64,000 nt of DNA from Methylococcus capsulatus (GTDB lineage: Bacteria; Pseudomonadota; Gammaproteobacteria; Methylococcales; Methylococcaceae): NCBI RefSeq assembly GCF_036864975.1, contig NZ_CP104311.1, forward strand, positions 1,838,001-1,902,000, read 5' to 3'. A program made the position numbers and the translations under genes. Below the pieces are notes generated by a model. It saw only the letters and a list, made by a program, of their open reading frames with translations, was not told the origin of the DNA and ran no database searches. Of the stretch, positions 25,845-41,865 are shown in pieces; the stretch's first letter is position 1; each line of letters begins with the position of its first letter.

Positions 25845-26042
25845 ATGCCCAAGATCAAAACCAATCGCGGCGCAGCCAAGCGCTTCAAGCGGACCGGTTC
25901 CGGCGGCTTCAAGTGTGTGCAGTCGCACCGCCGCCACATCCTGACCAAGAAGTCCACCAAGCGCAAGCGCCAACTGCGCAGGCCGGACATGGTGCATCCG
26001 TCCGACGTGCGTGCAGTGGCGCGCATGCTGCCGTATACCTGA
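25845..26042 (+). CDS. rpmI: 50S ribosomal protein L35
   Basis: A 65-residue basic protein beginning [20 protein letters not shown] and containing [18 protein letters not shown], the L35 signature. It follows infC by 21 bases and precedes rplT, the usual order. A GGAG site lies before the ATG. L35 is a small late-assembly component of the large subunit near the exit region. In E. coli rpmI translation is repressed by L20 through the infC-rpmI leader; whether the same fold exists here was not resolved. Confidence 0.98.
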   Translation: MPKIKTNRGAAKRFKRTGSGGFKCVQSHRRHILTKKSTKRKRQLRRPDMVHPSDVRAVARMLPYT

Positions 26043-26080
26043 TCAGCCCCGTTACCGAGTTACCGCAAGAGGAATGAGCC

Positions 26081-26428
26081 ATGGCACGAGTCAAGCGCGG
26101 AGTGATAGCGCGCGCCCGTCACAAGAAGGTCCTGAAGCAGGCCAAAGGTTATTACGGCGCCCGCAGCCGTGTTTACCGCGTCGCCAAACAGGCGGTCATC
26201 AAGGCGGGCCAATACGCCTACCGTGACCGCCGCCAGAGGAAGCGCCAGTTTCGCGCCCTGTGGATTACCCGCATCAATGCCGGCGCCCGCGAATTCGGCC
26301 TGTCCTACAGCCGTTTCATCAGCGGCCTGAAGAAGGCTTCCATCGAGATCGATCGCAAGGTCCTGGCCGACCTGGCCGTACGCGACAAGGACGCCTTCGC
26401 GGAGCTGGCCCGCATTGCCCAGGGCTGA
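26081..26428 (+). CDS. rplT: 50S ribosomal protein L20
   Basis: A 115-residue RNA-binding protein needed early in 50S assembly. Family stretches are [38 protein letters not shown] and [20 protein letters not shown]. Length is close to the E. coli protein (118). It lies 38 bases after rpmI and 76 before pheS on the same strand. In other gammaproteobacteria L20 is the autogenous repressor of the rpmI-rplT unit. Confidence 0.98.
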   Translation: MARVKRGVIARARHKKVLKQAKGYYGARSRVYRVAKQAVIKAGQYAYRDRRQRKRQFRALWITRINAGAREFGLSYSRFISGLKKASIEIDRKVLADLAVRDKDAFAELARIAQG

Positions 26429-26498
26429 GTACCCACGCCGCACCCGGCGGAAGGCATCGGGCTTTCCGCTGGATCTCTTTAGTCGCCATCAAGATTAG

Positions 26499-27530
<1,032 letters not shown>

Positions 27531-27558
27531 TCCCGAAAGTTTCTGCCGAACGACCGAC

Positions 27559-29934
27559 ATGCGCCTGAGCGAAGCCTGGTTACGTCAATACGTCAATCCC
27601 GTGGTCGACACGGCCGGGCTGGTCCACCAGCTGACCATGGCGGGCCTCGAAGTCGATGGCGCCGAACCCGTGGCGGCCGATTTCAGCGGAGTGGTGGTGG
27701 CGCGAATCCTGGAAGCGGCCCCGCATCCCGAAGCCGACCGCCTGCAGATCTGCCGGGTCGACGCCGGCCTCGGCGAGCATCTCCAGATCGTCTGCGGAGC
27801 GGCCAATGCTCGTGCCGGCCTGGTGGCGCCTTTGGCGATGGAAGGCGCGGTATTGCCTGGCCCTTTGAAGATCAAGCGTTCCCGCCTGCGTGGCGTCGAA
27901 TCCTTCGGCATGCTGTGCTCGGCCAAGGAGCTTGGTCTCGAAGACAACGCATCCGGTTTGCTGGAGCTACCCGCCGATGCACCGGTCGGTGCCGACATCC
28001 GCGATTATCTGCAGCTCGATGACAAGATTCTGGAAATCGATCTGACTCCCAACCGCGCCGACTGCCTGAGCGTGGAGGGCATCGCCCGTGAAGTGGCGCT
28101 GATCAACCGGTTGCCGTTCCAATGTGTCGACGCGGGGACCGTCGCCGTCGGCAGCCAGCGGCGGTTGGTCGTCCATCTGGACGCGCCTGAGGCCTGTCCG
28201 CGCTATCTCGGCCGGGTCATCGCCGGCATCGACGCCCGGGCCCAGACCCCGCTGTGGCTGAAGGAGCGCCTGCGCCGCAGTGGGCTGCGCAGTCTGGGGC
28301 CGGCGGTCGACGTCACCAATTACGTGCTGCTCGAGCTGGGCCAGCCTCTGCATGCCTTTGACCTGGCGAGGCTCTCCGGCGACATCCATGTGCGGCAGGC
28401 CCGCGCAGGCGAACTTTTGAAATTGCTGAACGGGGAAGAAATCACCCTGTCTTCCGATGTGCTGGTCATCGCTGACGAAGAAAAAGCCCTGGCGCTGGCC
28501 GGTATCATGGGTGGGGAACAGAGCGCGGTGGGGGATGCCACCACCGACCTCTTCCTGGAGTGCGCATTCTTTGCGCCCGCCCTGATCATGGGCAAGGCGC
28601 GCCGGTACGGTCTGGCGACCGATTCTTCCCACCGTTTCGAGCGGGGCGTCGATCCAGCGTTGCAGCGGCGGGCGATCGAGCGGGCGACCGCGCTGTTGCT
28701 GGAGATCGCCGGCGGCGAAGCCGGCCCGGTCATCGAGACGGTGCGTGAGGATCTTTTGCCACTCCGGGCGCCGGTCCGCCTGCGTGAGCAGCGCATCGGG
28801 CAACTGCTCGGCCTGAGCCTGGCGCGGGGCGAGATCGCCGACATCCTCACCCGCCTCGGTATGAGCGTCGAAGAGGACGAGCAGGGCTGGACGGTCACGC
28901 CGCCGAGCTTCCGCTTCGACCTCGCTCTGGAGGCCGACCTCATCGAGGAAATCGGCCGCGTCTACGGTTACGACGACATCCCCCGGCGCCGCCCCGCCGT
29001 GGCTTCGGAGATGCAGCCGGCGTCGGAAACGGTGCTCGGGCTGGATCGGGTGAAGGACCTGCTGGCCGATCGCGGTTACCAGGAGGTCATCACCTACAGT
29101 TTCGTGTCCGCCGACATGCAGCGGCGGATCGATCCGGAAATCGAGCCAGAAACCCTGCTGAATCCGATTTCCGCCGATCTGGCGGTGATGCGGACCAGTC
29201 TCTGGACAGGCTTGCTGGACTGCGCGCAGAAAAACCTGAGCCGCCAGCAGGAACGGGTGCGTATCTTCGAGACTGGGCTGAAATTCGTAAGGCATGGCGG
29301 GTTGCTCGAACAGCGCGGCACTCTGGCCGGCCTCGTCCTGGGTCCAGTCCTGGACGAACAATGGGGAGAGAAATCCCGGCGGGCGGACTTTTTCGACGTG
29401 AAATCAGACGTCGAGGCTATACTGGGCCTGACCGGCAAGAGCTCGGTTCGCTTTCGTCCGGCGATCCATCACGCCCTGCATCCCGGCCAGAGTGCCGAAA
29501 TCCTGATCGGTGATACCGGCGCCGGCTGGCTGGGTATGCTGCATCCGCAAATCGAGCGCGAGCTCGGATTCGAACAACCCGTCTTTCTGTTCGAAATAGA
29601 CGCTGGGGCGCTGCTGCAACGCGATCTGCCGCGGTTCGCGCCCTTGTCCCGCTTTCCCCAGGTGCGGCGTGATCTGGCGCTGGTCGTGGCGCGGGACCTG
29701 CCGGCAGCGGATCTGCTGGAAGCCGTCGCCGCGAGCGGCGGGCCCCTGGTTCGGGACACGGTGCTGTTCGACGTTTACTTGGGAACAGGCGTGGAAGCCG
29801 GCAAGAAGAGCATGGCGCTCGGCGTCACCCTGCAGGATGCGGAGGACACATTGACCGACGACCGGGTGGACGAGGTCATGGGCCGGATCGTGGCTCGGTT
29901 GGCGGCTGATTTTGGTGCGAAATTGAGAGAATGA
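27559..29934 (+). CDS. pheT: Phenylalanyl-tRNA synthetase beta chain
   Basis: A 791-residue chain with the usual modular order. An N-terminal tRNA-binding EMAP-like domain ([20 protein letters not shown]) comes first. The B3/B4 editing region ([20 protein letters not shown]) removes Tyr-tRNA-Phe. B5 carries [21 protein letters not shown] class II-like but inactive core follows ([19 protein letters not shown]). The C-terminal FDX-ACB domain ([20 protein letters not shown]) binds the anticodon stem. Length matches E. coli (795). It pairs with pheS and precedes ihfA by 4 bases. Confidence 0.97.
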   Translation: MRLSEAWLRQYVNPVVDTAGLVHQLTMAGLEVDGAEPVAADFSGVVVARILEAAPHPEADRLQICRVDAGLGEHLQIVCGAANARAGLVAPLAMEGAVLPGPLKIKRSRLRGVESFGMLCSAKELGLEDNASGLLELPADAPVGADIRDYLQLDDKILEIDLTPNRADCLSVEGIAREVALINRLPFQCVDAGTVAVGSQRRLVVHLDAPEACPRYLGRVIAGIDARAQTPLWLKERLRRSGLRSLGPAVDVTNYVLLELGQPLHAFDLARLSGDIHVRQARAGELLKLLNGEEITLSSDVLVIADEEKALALAGIMGGEQSAVGDATTDLFLECAFFAPALIMGKARRYGLATDSSHRFERGVDPALQRRAIERATALLLEIAGGEAGPVIETVREDLLPLRAPVRLREQRIGQLLGLSLARGEIADILTRLGMSVEEDEQGWTVTPPSFRFDLALEADLIEEIGRVYGYDDIPRRRPAVASEMQPASETVLGLDRVKDLLADRGYQEVITYSFVSADMQRRIDPEIEPETLLNPISADLAVMRTSLWTGLLDCAQKNLSRQQERVRIFETGLKFVRHGGLLEQRGTLAGLVLGPVLDEQWGEKSRRADFFDVKSDVEAILGLTGKSSVRFRPAIHHALHPGQSAEILIGDTGAGWLGMLHPQIERELGFEQPVFLFEIDAGALLQRDLPRFAPLSRFPQVRRDLALVVARDLPAADLLEAVAASGGPLVRDTVLFDVYLGTGVEAGKKSMALGVTLQDAEDTLTDDRVDEVMGRIVARLAADFGAKLRE

Positions 29935-29938
29935 GGCA

Positions 29939-30271
29939 ATGGCGCTAACCAAAGCGGACATGGTCGAAAGGTTATTTTCCGAGCTTGGTCTGAACAAACG
30001 GGATGCCAAGGAACTGGTCGACCAGTTTTTCGAAGTCATCAAGGCTTCGCTGGAAAGTGGGCGTTCGGTGAAACTCTCCGGTTTCGGCAATTTCGATCTG
30101 CGCGATAAGCGGCAGAGGCCCGGCCGGAATCCGAAAACCGGCGAAGAAATCCCGATTACCGCGCGGCGCGTGGTGACCTTCAAAGCGGGCCAGAAACTCA
30201 AAGCCACGGTCGAAGCTCTTCAGGAATCGGAACGGTGTGAATTGGACGCCGAGCGGACCGAGGAATCCTGA
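29939..30271 (+). CDS. ihfA: Integration host factor alpha subunit
   Basis: DNA-bending nucleoid protein that works as a heterodimer with IHF-beta. The 110-residue product begins [20 protein letters not shown], then [19 protein letters not shown] and [20 protein letters not shown]. The DNA-intercalating Pro lies in [19 protein letters not shown]. It is about ten residues longer than the E. coli protein, with an acidic tail ([15 protein letters not shown]). Its place after pheT is conserved in gammaproteobacteria. Confidence 0.97.
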   Translation: MALTKADMVERLFSELGLNKRDAKELVDQFFEVIKASLESGRSVKLSGFGNFDLRDKRQRPGRNPKTGEEIPITARRVVTFKAGQKLKATVEALQESERCELDAERTEES

Positions 30272-30472
30272 CAGGGGTTCCGCACCCCCGGCCGGCTCCG
30301 TTTTCCTCCGGAGGTCGCAGGGCCTTTGGCCGGGTGCCTTCCTGAAATCCGAGCCCCGGCTCCCTGGCCCCGATCTTCTTACGAAGCCCGTATTTCGACG
30401 CGAGGGACGGGCCTGCTTCCCCCGGTCTGATAAAATGGGCTGTCATCAAACTTTCCGGATTCACAAACAGAC

Positions 30473-31519
30473 ATGAGGTCAGGCAAGCCGATCGAAGTCG
30501 GGATCATAGGCGGGACCGGTTACACTGGCGTGGAATTGTTGCGCCTGCTGGCGTTGCATCCCGGCGTGCGCATTCGCACCGTCACCTCCCGCACGGACGC
30601 CGGCAAGGCCGTTGCCGATCTCTATCCCAATCTCCGCGGCCACGTGGATGCCGTCTTCACCGATCCCGAGGTGGAGAATCTCAGCGGCTGCGACGTGGTG
30701 TTCTTCGCCACCCCCAACGGCATCGCCATGCAATCGGCGCCGGTATTGCTCGAAAAAGGCATCGTCGTCATCGACCTGTCGGCGGATTTCCGCCTCAAGG
30801 ACGCGGACGAATGGGCGCATTGGTATGGGCAAGCGCATGCCTGTCCCGAGCTGCTGAGCGAGGCCGTCTACGGCCTGCCGGAAGTCCGTCGCGATGCGAT
30901 CCGCTCGGCACGGCTGATCGCCAATCCGGGCTGTTATCCCACCGCCGTCCAGCTCGGCTTGCTGCCTTTGCTGGAAAACCGGCTGGTGGCGGCGGACCGG
31001 CTCATCGCCGACGTGAAATCGGGCGTCAGCGGCGCCGGCCGTAAGGCTGAGGTTCCACTGCTGATGAGCGAAACCGGCGAAAGCTTCAAGGCCTATGCGG
31101 TGGCGGGCCACCGGCATTGGCCGGAAATCGTGCAGGGTCTGGTGGAAATGGCGGGGGAGCCGGTCGGGCTGACCTTCGTGCCGCATCTCCTGCCGATGAT
31201 CCGTGGCATTCATGCGACCCTCTATGCCGTGCCGATCGACGAGCCGGGCGACATCCAGCGGCTCTACGAGGAGCGCTACCGCGACGAGCCGTTCGTCGAC
31301 GTGCTGCCGCCCGGCAGTCACCCCGACACGCGCAACGTGCGCGGCTCCAACCGCTGCCAGATCGCGGTGTTCGAACTCCGGGGGAGCGGCCAGATCGTGG
31401 TGCTGGCGGTGATCGACAACCTGGTCAAAGGCGCCGCGGGACAGGCGGTGCAGAACATGAACCTCAGGTTCGGTTTCGAGGAAACCACGGGTCTGCAAGC
31501 CATCGGCCTGTATCCATGA
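30473..31519 (+). CDS. argC: N-acetyl-gamma-glutamyl-phosphate reductase
   Basis: Third step of arginine synthesis: reduces N-acetylglutamyl-5-phosphate to the semialdehyde with NADPH. The 348-residue product has the NADPH-binding start [19 protein letters not shown]. The catalytic Cys lies in [19 protein letters not shown], and the substrate region is [23 protein letters not shown] supplies the catalytic His. No other arg genes are adjacent; it overlaps prmB by 4 bases. About 200 bases of gene-free sequence separate it from ihfA; I see no strong promoter there. Confidence 0.97.
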   Translation: MRSGKPIEVGIIGGTGYTGVELLRLLALHPGVRIRTVTSRTDAGKAVADLYPNLRGHVDAVFTDPEVENLSGCDVVFFATPNGIAMQSAPVLLEKGIVVIDLSADFRLKDADEWAHWYGQAHACPELLSEAVYGLPEVRRDAIRSARLIANPGCYPTAVQLGLLPLLENRLVAADRLIADVKSGVSGAGRKAEVPLLMSETGESFKAYAVAGHRHWPEIVQGLVEMAGEPVGLTFVPHLLPMIRGIHATLYAVPIDEPGDIQRLYEERYRDEPFVDVLPPGSHPDTRNVRGSNRCQIAVFELRGSGQIVVLAVIDNLVKGAAGQAVQNMNLRFGFEETTGLQAIGLYP

Positions 31520-32481
31520 AAACGAACCATCCGTCCGTTCTCGAAACCTTGACCACGGTGCGCGACTATATCCGTTGGGGAGCGACGCGCTTCGCCGAAG
31601 CCGGCATATTTTTCGGCCATGGCACCGGGACGGCGCTGGATGAAGCCGCCGCCCTGGTCATGCACGTGATCCGCCAGCCGCACGACATGCCCTCGGGGTA
31701 TTTCTCCGCGGTGCTGACGTTCGAGGAACGCGAGCGCATCCTGCACCTGGTCGGGCGCCGGATCGATGAGCGCGTGCCATTGGCCTATCTGACCCACGAA
31801 GCCTGGTTCGCCGGTCTCAAATTCTACGTGGACGAGCGGGTGCTGGTGCCGCGCTCTCCCATCGCCGAACTGATCGAAAACCAGTTCCAGCCCTGGCTGG
31901 TACCCGATGCGGTCGGCGACGTGCTCGACCTGTGCACCGGTAGCGGCTGCATCGCCATCGCCTGCGCCCAGGCTTTTCCCCAGTCGCGGGTGGACGCGGT
32001 GGACCTTTCCGGCGGCGCGCTGGAAGTGGCGCGGATGAACGTCCGCGCCCATGGGCTCGAAGATACCGTCCGGCTGGTGCATTCGGATTTGTATCAGCAG
32101 CTCGACGGGACCCGCTATGATCTGATCGTGAGCAATCCGCCTTACGTGAATCTGCAGGAATGGCGCGAACTGCCTCCGGAATACCATGCCGAACCCCGGC
32201 TCGGGCTGGAATCGGGGGAAGATGGCCTGGACTGCGTGCGCCGTATCCTCGCCGGCGCAGCGGACCGGCTCAAGCCCGACGGTGTCCTGGTGGTCGAAGT
32301 CGGTTCCAGTGCCGAAGCGCTGGCGGCGCTGTTTCCGGAGGTCGATTTCCTCTGGTTGGATTTCGAGCACGGTGGCGAGGGGGTGTTCCTGTTGACCGCG
32401 GCCCAGGTGGAAAGGCACAGGAAGCTGTTCGAGCGTTCGCTCGGCCCGGAAACCCAAGCGGTCGGCCACAGCCTCCAATAA
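31516..32481 (+). CDS. prmB: Ribosomal protein L3 N5-glutamine methyltransferase
   Basis: Methylates a glutamine of ribosomal protein L3 using S-adenosylmethionine. The 321-residue product starts at the ATG overlapping the argC stop. The SAM-binding motif is [20 protein letters not shown], and the catalytic NPPY tetrapeptide is in [16 protein letters not shown]. The [17 protein letters not shown] stretch is typical of the PrmB/PrmC group. Downstream residues [20 protein letters not shown] favour PrmB. The next gene, aroC, follows 15 bases later; the prmB-aroC pairing is widely conserved. Confidence 0.95.
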   Translation: MKTNHPSVLETLTTVRDYIRWGATRFAEAGIFFGHGTGTALDEAAALVMHVIRQPHDMPSGYFSAVLTFEERERILHLVGRRIDERVPLAYLTHEAWFAGLKFYVDERVLVPRSPIAELIENQFQPWLVPDAVGDVLDLCTGSGCIAIACAQAFPQSRVDAVDLSGGALEVARMNVRAHGLEDTVRLVHSDLYQQLDGTRYDLIVSNPPYVNLQEWRELPPEYHAEPRLGLESGEDGLDCVRRILAGAADRLKPDGVLVVEVGSSAEALAALFPEVDFLWLDFEHGGEGVFLLTAAQVERHRKLFERSLGPETQAVGHSLQ

Positions 32482-32496
32482 ACCGAGCGAGAAACC

Positions 32497-33597
32497 ATGT
32501 CCGGAAACACCATTGGCAAACTGTTCACCGTCACGACCTTCGGCGAAAGCCATGGTCCTGCGCTCGGCGGCATCGTCGACGGCTGCCCACCGGGACTTGC
32601 GCTGGCCGAAGCCGATCTGCAGCACGATCTGGACCGCCGCCGGCCGGGTCAGTCGCGCCATACCACCCAGCGGCGCGAGCCGGACAAGGTGAGGATACTG
32701 TCCGGGGTGTTCGAAGGGCTCACCACCGGGACGCCGATCGGCCTCTTGATCGAGAACGAGGACCAGCGGTCCAAGGATTATGCCAGCATCGCGGACCGCT
32801 TCCGTCCCGGCCACGCCGATTACACCTACCATATGAAATACGGGTTCCGCGACTACCGTGGAGGCGGCCGCTCCTCGGCGCGCGAAACCGCGGTGCGGGT
32901 GGCCGCAGGAGGCATCGCCAAGAAATACCTGCGTGAGCGGTTGGGGGTGGAGATCCGCGGCTATCTGGCCCAGCTCGGGCCGATCCGGCTCGATCCGGTC
33001 GACTGGAATGCCATCGACGACAACCCTTTCTTCTGCCCGGATCCCGCCAGGGTACCCGAGCTGGAAGCCTACATGGATGCTCTGCGCAAGGAAGGCGATT
33101 CCATAGGCGCCCGGGTCAACGTAGTCGCCACGGGCGTACCGCCGGGCCTGGGTGAGCCGATCTTCGACCGGCTCGACGCTGAGCTGGCGTATGCGCTGAT
33201 GAGCATCAACGCTGTCAAGGGTGTGGAGATCGGCGCCGGCTTCGGCTGTGTCGAAGCCAAGGGTTCGGTGTTCCGTGACGAGATGACGCCGGAAGGTTTC
33301 CTGGGCAATTCGGCCGGCGGGATCTTGGGCGGAATATCCAGCGGCCAGGACATCGTCGCCAGCATCGCTTTGAAGCCCACCTCCAGCCTGCGCATCCCCG
33401 CCCGGACGGTGAACATTCGCGGCGAATCGGTGGAAGTTGTGACCACCGGTCGCCACGACCCTTGTGTCGGCATCCGAGCCACGCCGATCGCCGAGGCGAT
33501 GATGGCCATCGTGCTGATGGATCATTATCTGCGCCACAGGGGGCAGAACCAGGACGTCGTGCGCACGCTCGATCCCATCCCGCCCAGCGCGTTTTAG
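32497..33597 (+). CDS. aroC: Chorismate synthase
   Basis: Last step of the shikimate pathway: converts EPSP to chorismate with reduced FMN. The 366-residue product begins [20 protein letters not shown], with the conserved GESHG. It also contains [39 protein letters not shown] and [18 protein letters not shown]. Near the C-terminus [19 protein letters not shown] is the third family signature. It is complete and of normal length. It lies in line with prmB and is followed by an MFS gene 16 bases later, so these may form one transcript. Confidence 0.98.
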   Translation: MSGNTIGKLFTVTTFGESHGPALGGIVDGCPPGLALAEADLQHDLDRRRPGQSRHTTQRREPDKVRILSGVFEGLTTGTPIGLLIENEDQRSKDYASIADRFRPGHADYTYHMKYGFRDYRGGGRSSARETAVRVAAGGIAKKYLRERLGVEIRGYLAQLGPIRLDPVDWNAIDDNPFFCPDPARVPELEAYMDALRKEGDSIGARVNVVATGVPPGLGEPIFDRLDAELAYALMSINAVKGVEIGAGFGCVEAKGSVFRDEMTPEGFLGNSAGGILGGISSGQDIVASIALKPTSSLRIPARTVNIRGESVEVVTTGRHDPCVGIRATPIAEAMMAIVLMDHYLRHRGQNQDVVRTLDPIPPSAF

Positions 33598-33613
33598 TCG
33601 GGCGGGTCCGCCC

Positions 33614-34762
33614 ATGCCCGGCACCGTGCCGTACTGGCGGCTTTCCGGCCTGTACTTGTGGTATTTCGCGGCACTGGGCACCTTTCTACCGTATTGGCCG
33701 CTTTATCTGCAGGCGCGGGGGTTCGGCCCGAAGGAAATCGGCATCGTCATGGCCGTCGTGGCGGCCACCCGCATCGTGGCGCCCAACGGCTGGGGCTGGC
33801 TGGCCGACCATACCGGCCGTGACCTGTTTCTCATCCGCCTAGCCTGTCTGCTGACCTTTCTCGGATTCGGCCTGGTTTTCGTACTGCCGGGGTATGGCGG
33901 ACTGCTCGCGGCGGTGGGGCTGTCCGGTTTCTTCTGGAACGCCTTCCTGCCCACACTGGAGTCGCTGAACCTGGCCTTGCTCAAGGGCGATACCAGGGGC
34001 TACAGCCGGATCCGGCTATGGGGGTCGGTCGGTTTCATCCTGGGCGTGCTCGCCGTGGGCGCGGCGCTCGAAGCGCGGCTTGTGATCAGCTGCCTACCGC
34101 AGGTGCTGGCTTTTCTGTTCGCAATGATGTCGCTGTCCAGCCTCGCCATTCCGGCCGGCGCCAGGGTGGTTCACGCGCCCACCCAAGATACTTTGTGGCG
34201 GGTCGTCAAGCGGCCCGAGGTGATCGGCCTGCTGCTCACCTGTCTGCTGATCCAGATGGCCCACGGTCCGTATTACAGCTTCTATTCGGTGCATCTGGAG
34301 AACCATGGCTTCGACCGTTCCCGCACCGGCCAGCTCTGGGCCTTGGGGGTGGTGTCGGAGATTGTCCTGTTCCTGGTCCTGCCGGCGATCCAGGCCCGCG
34401 TTTCGCTACGCGCCATCCTGCTCGGGAGCATCGCCTTGACGGTGCTGCGTTGGCTGCTGATCGGCCGTTACGCCGAATGGCCGGGCGTATTGGTTTTTGC
34501 CCAGACCTTGCACGCCGCCAGCTTCGGGGCGTTTCACGCCGTCTCGATTGCCCTGGTCCACCGCTACTTCCAGGGGCGCAACCGCAATCGCGGCCAGGCG
34601 CTTTTCACCAGCCTGAGCTACGGTGCGGGCGGCGCGCTGGGGAGTTTTGTCAGCGGCTATGCCTGGGCCGATTTCGGCGCCGAAACGGTGTATGCCGGCG
34701 CTGCGGCCGTGTCCCTGGCGGCACTGGCCATCGCCTGGTGGCTGGTCGATCGTGGCCGCTAA
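33614..34762 (+). CDS. MFS transporter, LacY/NupG-HcaT-like
   Basis: A 382-residue protein with about twelve membrane helices. The beginning WRLSGLYLWYFAALGTFLPY matches the group that includes phenylpropionate permease HcaT and sugar or nucleoside symporters (MFS_1-like). A typical loop motif is seen as NGWGWLADHTGRDLF between helices 2 and 3, and SRIRLWGSVGFILGVL in the middle is characteristic of this group. The substrate cannot be predicted. It shares the strand with aroC and ends convergent with the DNA-glycosylase-like gene, overlapping it by 4 bases. Confidence 0.88.
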   Translation: MPGTVPYWRLSGLYLWYFAALGTFLPYWPLYLQARGFGPKEIGIVMAVVAATRIVAPNGWGWLADHTGRDLFLIRLACLLTFLGFGLVFVLPGYGGLLAAVGLSGFFWNAFLPTLESLNLALLKGDTRGYSRIRLWGSVGFILGVLAVGAALEARLVISCLPQVLAFLFAMMSLSSLAIPAGARVVHAPTQDTLWRVVKRPEVIGLLLTCLLIQMAHGPYYSFYSVHLENHGFDRSRTGQLWALGVVSEIVLFLVLPAIQARVSLRAILLGSIALTVLRWLLIGRYAEWPGVLVFAQTLHAASFGAFHAVSIALVHRYFQGRNRNRGQALFTSLSYGAGGALGSFVSGYAWADFGAETVYAGAAAVSLAALAIAWWLVDRGR

Positions 34763-35205
34763 CGCGCCAGCGTTCCGGGCAGTGATTCCCAATCCGCCAC
34801 CGGCCCTGGAACGAGGCGGAACGAGGGGTGCGGTTCGGGTATCGACACCGTCTCCAGGATTTCGAGCCAAGCCGGGGCGCGTGCCTTCAGCTTCGCTTTG
34901 AGATGAGCCCATTCGTAGGCGATCTGGCCGTCCGTGGCCGCCATGAGGGCGGGCTGCGGGGCGGGGGCGATTTTGCCTGCGTCGAAGCGGTAACCCCGGC
35001 GCCCGGCCTCGGCGTGCACGGCTCGCAGATAGTGCGCGATCGCCGCTTCGGGGGCGGGCGTTTGCCGGAACCGAATCAATTGGGGGTGGCGGGTATAGCC
35101 GCGCGTCAGCCCCTTCAGCACGGCTTGCGCGAGCAGCGCTTCGCGCCAGAGCGCGACCAGTCCTTTGGCGTCCAGGTAGCGGGGATGCAAGGTCCACAGC
35201 CGCAT
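34759..35205 (-). CDS. Pyrimidine dimer DNA glycosylase / endonuclease V-like protein
   Basis: A 148-residue protein beginning MRLWTLHPRYLDAKGLVALW, then LLAQAVLKGLTRGYTRHPQL, a pattern I associate with the Pyr_excise (T4 endonuclease V-like) family. T4 endonuclease V cuts the glycosyl bond at UV-made pyrimidine dimers and then nicks the strand; its catalytic N-terminal Thr has no obvious match here because residue 2 is Arg. The bacterial members are largely untested. It lies 12 bases downstream of the metal ATPase stop on the same strand, so the two may be cotranscribed. Confidence 0.72.
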   Translation of the reverse strand: MRLWTLHPRYLDAKGLVALWREALLAQAVLKGLTRGYTRHPQLIRFRQTPAPEAAIAHYLRAVHAEAGRRGYRFDAGKIAPAPQPALMAATDGQIAYEWAHLKAKLKARAPAWLEILETVSIPEPHPSFRLVPGPVADWESLPGTLAR

Positions 35206-35217
35206 GATGGCGGCGTC

Positions 35218-37674
<2,457 letters not shown>

Positions 37675-37767
37675 GCCTTATGGGTCTCGGGCTCGGAGGA
37701 GGCCACATTATACCCAAGCGATATGCAGACCAGGTCAGATCACCTCAAGGTCTGGGGCCCCTGCCGC

Positions 37768-37822
37768 TTGACACCCTTCCATCCGCCGCTATCATTTGGC
37801 ACTCACTTCAAGGGAGTGCTAA
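37768..37822 (+). promoter_or_regulatory. groES-groEL promoter with CIRCE operator
   Basis: TTGACA (37768-37773) and TATCAT (37790-37795), 16 bases apart, form a sigma70 promoter. Directly after the -10 is a CIRCE element: TTGGCACTC (37796-37804), nine bases, GAGTGCTAA (37814-37822), with one mismatch to the consensus. CIRCE binds the repressor HrcA, whose activity depends on GroE. hrcA is not in the window. Confidence 0.93.
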
Positions 37823-37884
37823 CAATCATGTCGGGAGCGCCCTTGGAATTTCAGCCGATTTCATCAGGAATTCAGGAGATTACC

Positions 37885-38175
37885 GTGAAAATTCGTCCTT
37901 TGCACGACCGAGTCATCATCAAACGTCTGGAAGAGGAACGCACCAGCGCCGGCGGAATCGTGATTCCCGACAGCGCCGCGGAGAAGCCCATGCGCGGCGA
38001 GGTTCTGGCCGTCGGCAACGGCAAAGTGCTCGACAACGGCGAGGTGCGGGCCCTGCAGGTCAAGGTGGGTGACAAGGTCCTGTTCGGCAAGTACGCCGGC
38101 ACCGAAGTCAAGGTCGACGGCGAAGATGTGCTGGTGATGCGCGAGGACGACATCCTCGCCGTTCTCGAGAGCTGA
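37885..38175 (+). CDS. groES: Co-chaperonin GroES
   Basis: A 96-residue lid of the GroEL chaperonin. It starts at a GTG (37885) with AGGAG before it, giving [19 protein letters not shown]. The mobile loop lies in [18 protein letters not shown], and the roof and C-terminal strands are [18 protein letters not shown] and [12 protein letters not shown]. The frame is open far upstream, but that part overlaps the promoter and is not coding. It is followed by groEL 65 bases later, in the standard operon under HrcA control. Confidence 0.97.
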   Translation: MKIRPLHDRVIIKRLEEERTSAGGIVIPDSAAEKPMRGEVLAVGNGKVLDNGEVRALQVKVGDKVLFGKYAGTEVKVDGEDVLVMREDDILAVLES

Positions 38176-38234
38176 TCCCAAAGCTTCGCTCGCAGATTTC
38201 CAAAGCCTTCATCAATCATCAATATCGTAGGTAA

Positions 38235-39878
<1,644 letters not shown>

Positions 39879-39916
39879 GGCCAAGCCGCATTACCATTTT
39901 TCCAAGGCCCATGGTA

Positions 39917-39948
39917 AAGGCCCCACCCGGACGGGTGGGGCCTTTTCC
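39917..39948 (+). terminator. Intrinsic terminator of groESL
   Basis: A 12-bp stem AAGGCCCCACCC (39917-39928) with GGGTGGGGCCTT (39933-39944), loop GGAC, followed by a T-rich run. Located 39 bases after groEL. Confidence 0.95.
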
Positions 39949-40050
39949 TTTTTGTGGGGTGGTCGATGCGAGCTTCCGGCCCCGGCGGTTCTGCCTTACT
40001 ATCACGGCGGGAGGCGTTGTCGGGCCGATTCTTAACTGCGGGGCAAGAGG

Positions 40051-41865
40051 ATGAGTCACGATTTGGAAAGGTTCGGGGAGGGTGGGGTGCCTGAGCCGCT
40101 GCCTCTATCGCTTTGGCGTGAATCGCTCTACCAGTACATGGCGACCCTCGCCCTGGTCCTGGGCGCCTGGTATCTGGGTTGGCGCTGGACGGCGTCGCTG
40201 AACGAGCACGCGTGGTGGTTCTCGGTGCCTGTGGCTATTGCCGAAAGCTGTGCCTATATCGCCTGGGCGTTGTTCGCCTACAATCTGTGGCGGACCGCTG
40301 CCCGGCCTTCGCGGCCTGCGCCTTTCTGGATCTCGGAGTGCGTTTCCGATCTCGCCGCGCCGCACCGGCCGCTGGCCGTGGACGTGTGTGTCGTGACCTG
40401 CGATGAGGAGGCGGCGCTGGTCCGGCTAAGCCTGGAATATGCGAAAAAGCTGACTTATCCCTGTCATATCGACCTGAGGCTGCATCTCTACGATGCGGGC
40501 CGCCGCCCGGCCATGAAGCAGCTTGCGGAGTCGCTGGAAGTGGTCTACCTGGTGCCGGAGGAGCAGGACGGCCTGGGGACGCACAATTTGCGCCGGATCG
40601 TCGAGGAGACGCAAGGGGATTTCATCGTATTCTGCGACGCCGATACCCGCTTGTTTCCTTCCTTTCTGGAGCAGACCCTGGGATATTTCCGCGACCCGGA
40701 CGTGGCCTGGGTGCAGACCCCGCAGTGGTATGACGACATTCCTCAGGGTGTGAGGTTGGCCGATGTCCTGGGCCAGCGTTTCGGACCCATGGGCAGGGCC
40801 GTGGTAAACGGGTGCGAAGCCGTGGCAGGGCCGGTATGGATCGGCAAAGACCCATTCGGCAGCGATCCCGCCCTGTTTTTCGATGTGATCCAACGACGGC
40901 GCGACCGCGCCAATGCAGCCTACTCCTGCGGAGCGGGCGCGGTGTACCGCAGTGACGCTCTCGCGGAGGCAGTGGATCTGGTACGAGTCAGGCGGGTCGG
41001 CAAAGCGGTGGGCCGGTTCGCAAAAGGGATCCGCGACCAGGAATGCCGCGCCGATTTCGTGGAATCGGTGACGCGCCAAGCGGCGGCTGACGCCGGCGTG
41101 GCGCCGTATCATCTGCGCGAATCCGAACATTTCTACGCGTCCATGGCGCTCCACGGTTGCCGTAAGCGGCGCTGGCGGTCCGTGCTGCACCCCCGTATCC
41201 AGTCCAAGATGCTCTCGCCGCAGACTCCGCGGGACGCGGTCGTTCGACGCTTCCGCCGTACCCTGGGTCTCATGGAAATCGCCCTGCGCGACAACCCGGT
41301 TTTTTCCCGCGGCCTGCGCCTGCCTCAGCGACTCCTGTATGCCCAGACGCTCTGGTCCTGCTTCGGCTGCCTGTGGCACTCGGTTTTCCTGGTGGCGCCG
41401 ATCGTGTTTCTGTATACCGGTATCGCTCCGGTCGCCGCTTATTCCCCGCCGTTTTTCAGCCACCTCCTCCCGTTTCTTCTGGCTGCGGAGCTGGCGATGA
41501 TGACGGGCACCTGGGGTGTGTCCTGTTTCCGGCAACGGGCCGCTTCGCTGGCCCTGTTGCCGGTGGACTTGCATGCCCTGTGGGCGGTGGTGCAGGGACG
41601 GCGGTTTCCCACGGTATCGCGAAACAACCGGGCGCACGATCCGTCTCGGCTGGGCGAATTCCGCATCGCAGCCACGGCCTTGACCCTGGGCGGGATGTTC
41701 TTTGCCCTGGTGCGCTTCGCCTTTGGTAGCCATGCGGACCCGGCCGGTCTAATCGTCAACGGTCTGTGGGGGCTTTACAACGTCGTTCTGCTGTCCGGCT
41801 CCGTAAGTCTCTCGGCGCGGAACGTTCCCGTCGAACCCCCTGTTGCGCAAGAGGTCCAGGCATGA
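40051..41865 (+). CDS. Cellulose-synthase-like family 2 glycosyltransferase with altered motifs
   Basis: A 604-residue membrane protein. Two N-terminal helices, a cytoplasmic GT-A domain (VDVCVVTCDEEAALVRLSLE) and further helices after residue 430 match the BcsA-like layout. The nucleotide-sugar motif is D196-A-D198 in FCDADTRLFP. Two catalytic motifs depart from the family: the TED position reads S358-E359-H360 (RESEHFYASM), and no QxxRW is seen; the best aligned stretch is RRFRRTLG at 399-406. There is no PilZ domain. It may use an unusual mechanism or be a non-catalytic relative. It overlaps the DUF3131 gene by 4 bases. Confidence 0.8.
   Translation: MSHDLERFGEGGVPEPLPLSLWRESLYQYMATLALVLGAWYLGWRWTASLNEHAWWFSVPVAIAESCAYIAWALFAYNLWRTAARPSRPAPFWISECVSDLAAPHRPLAVDVCVVTCDEEAALVRLSLEYAKKLTYPCHIDLRLHLYDAGRRPAMKQLAESLEVVYLVPEEQDGLGTHNLRRIVEETQGDFIVFCDADTRLFPSFLEQTLGYFRDPDVAWVQTPQWYDDIPQGVRLADVLGQRFGPMGRAVVNGCEAVAGPVWIGKDPFGSDPALFFDVIQRRRDRANAAYSCGAGAVYRSDALAEAVDLVRVRRVGKAVGRFAKGIRDQECRADFVESVTRQAAADAGVAPYHLRESEHFYASMALHGCRKRRWRSVLHPRIQSKMLSPQTPRDAVVRRFRRTLGLMEIALRDNPVFSRGLRLPQRLLYAQTLWSCFGCLWHSVFLVAPIVFLYTGIAPVAAYSPPFFSHLLPFLLAAELAMMTGTWGVSCFRQRAASLALLPVDLHALWAVVQGRRFPTVSRNNRAHDPSRLGEFRIAATALTLGGMFFALVRFAFGSHADPAGLIVNGLWGLYNVVLLSGSVSLSARNVPVEPPVAQEVQA

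Noticed and set aside
31318..33681. A long antisense open frame opposite argC, prmB and aroC
   Set aside because: Long minus-strand frames are common opposite GC-rich genes; the plus-strand proteins are well-known families, and the antisense translation is rich in low-complexity His/Gln/Arg sequence.
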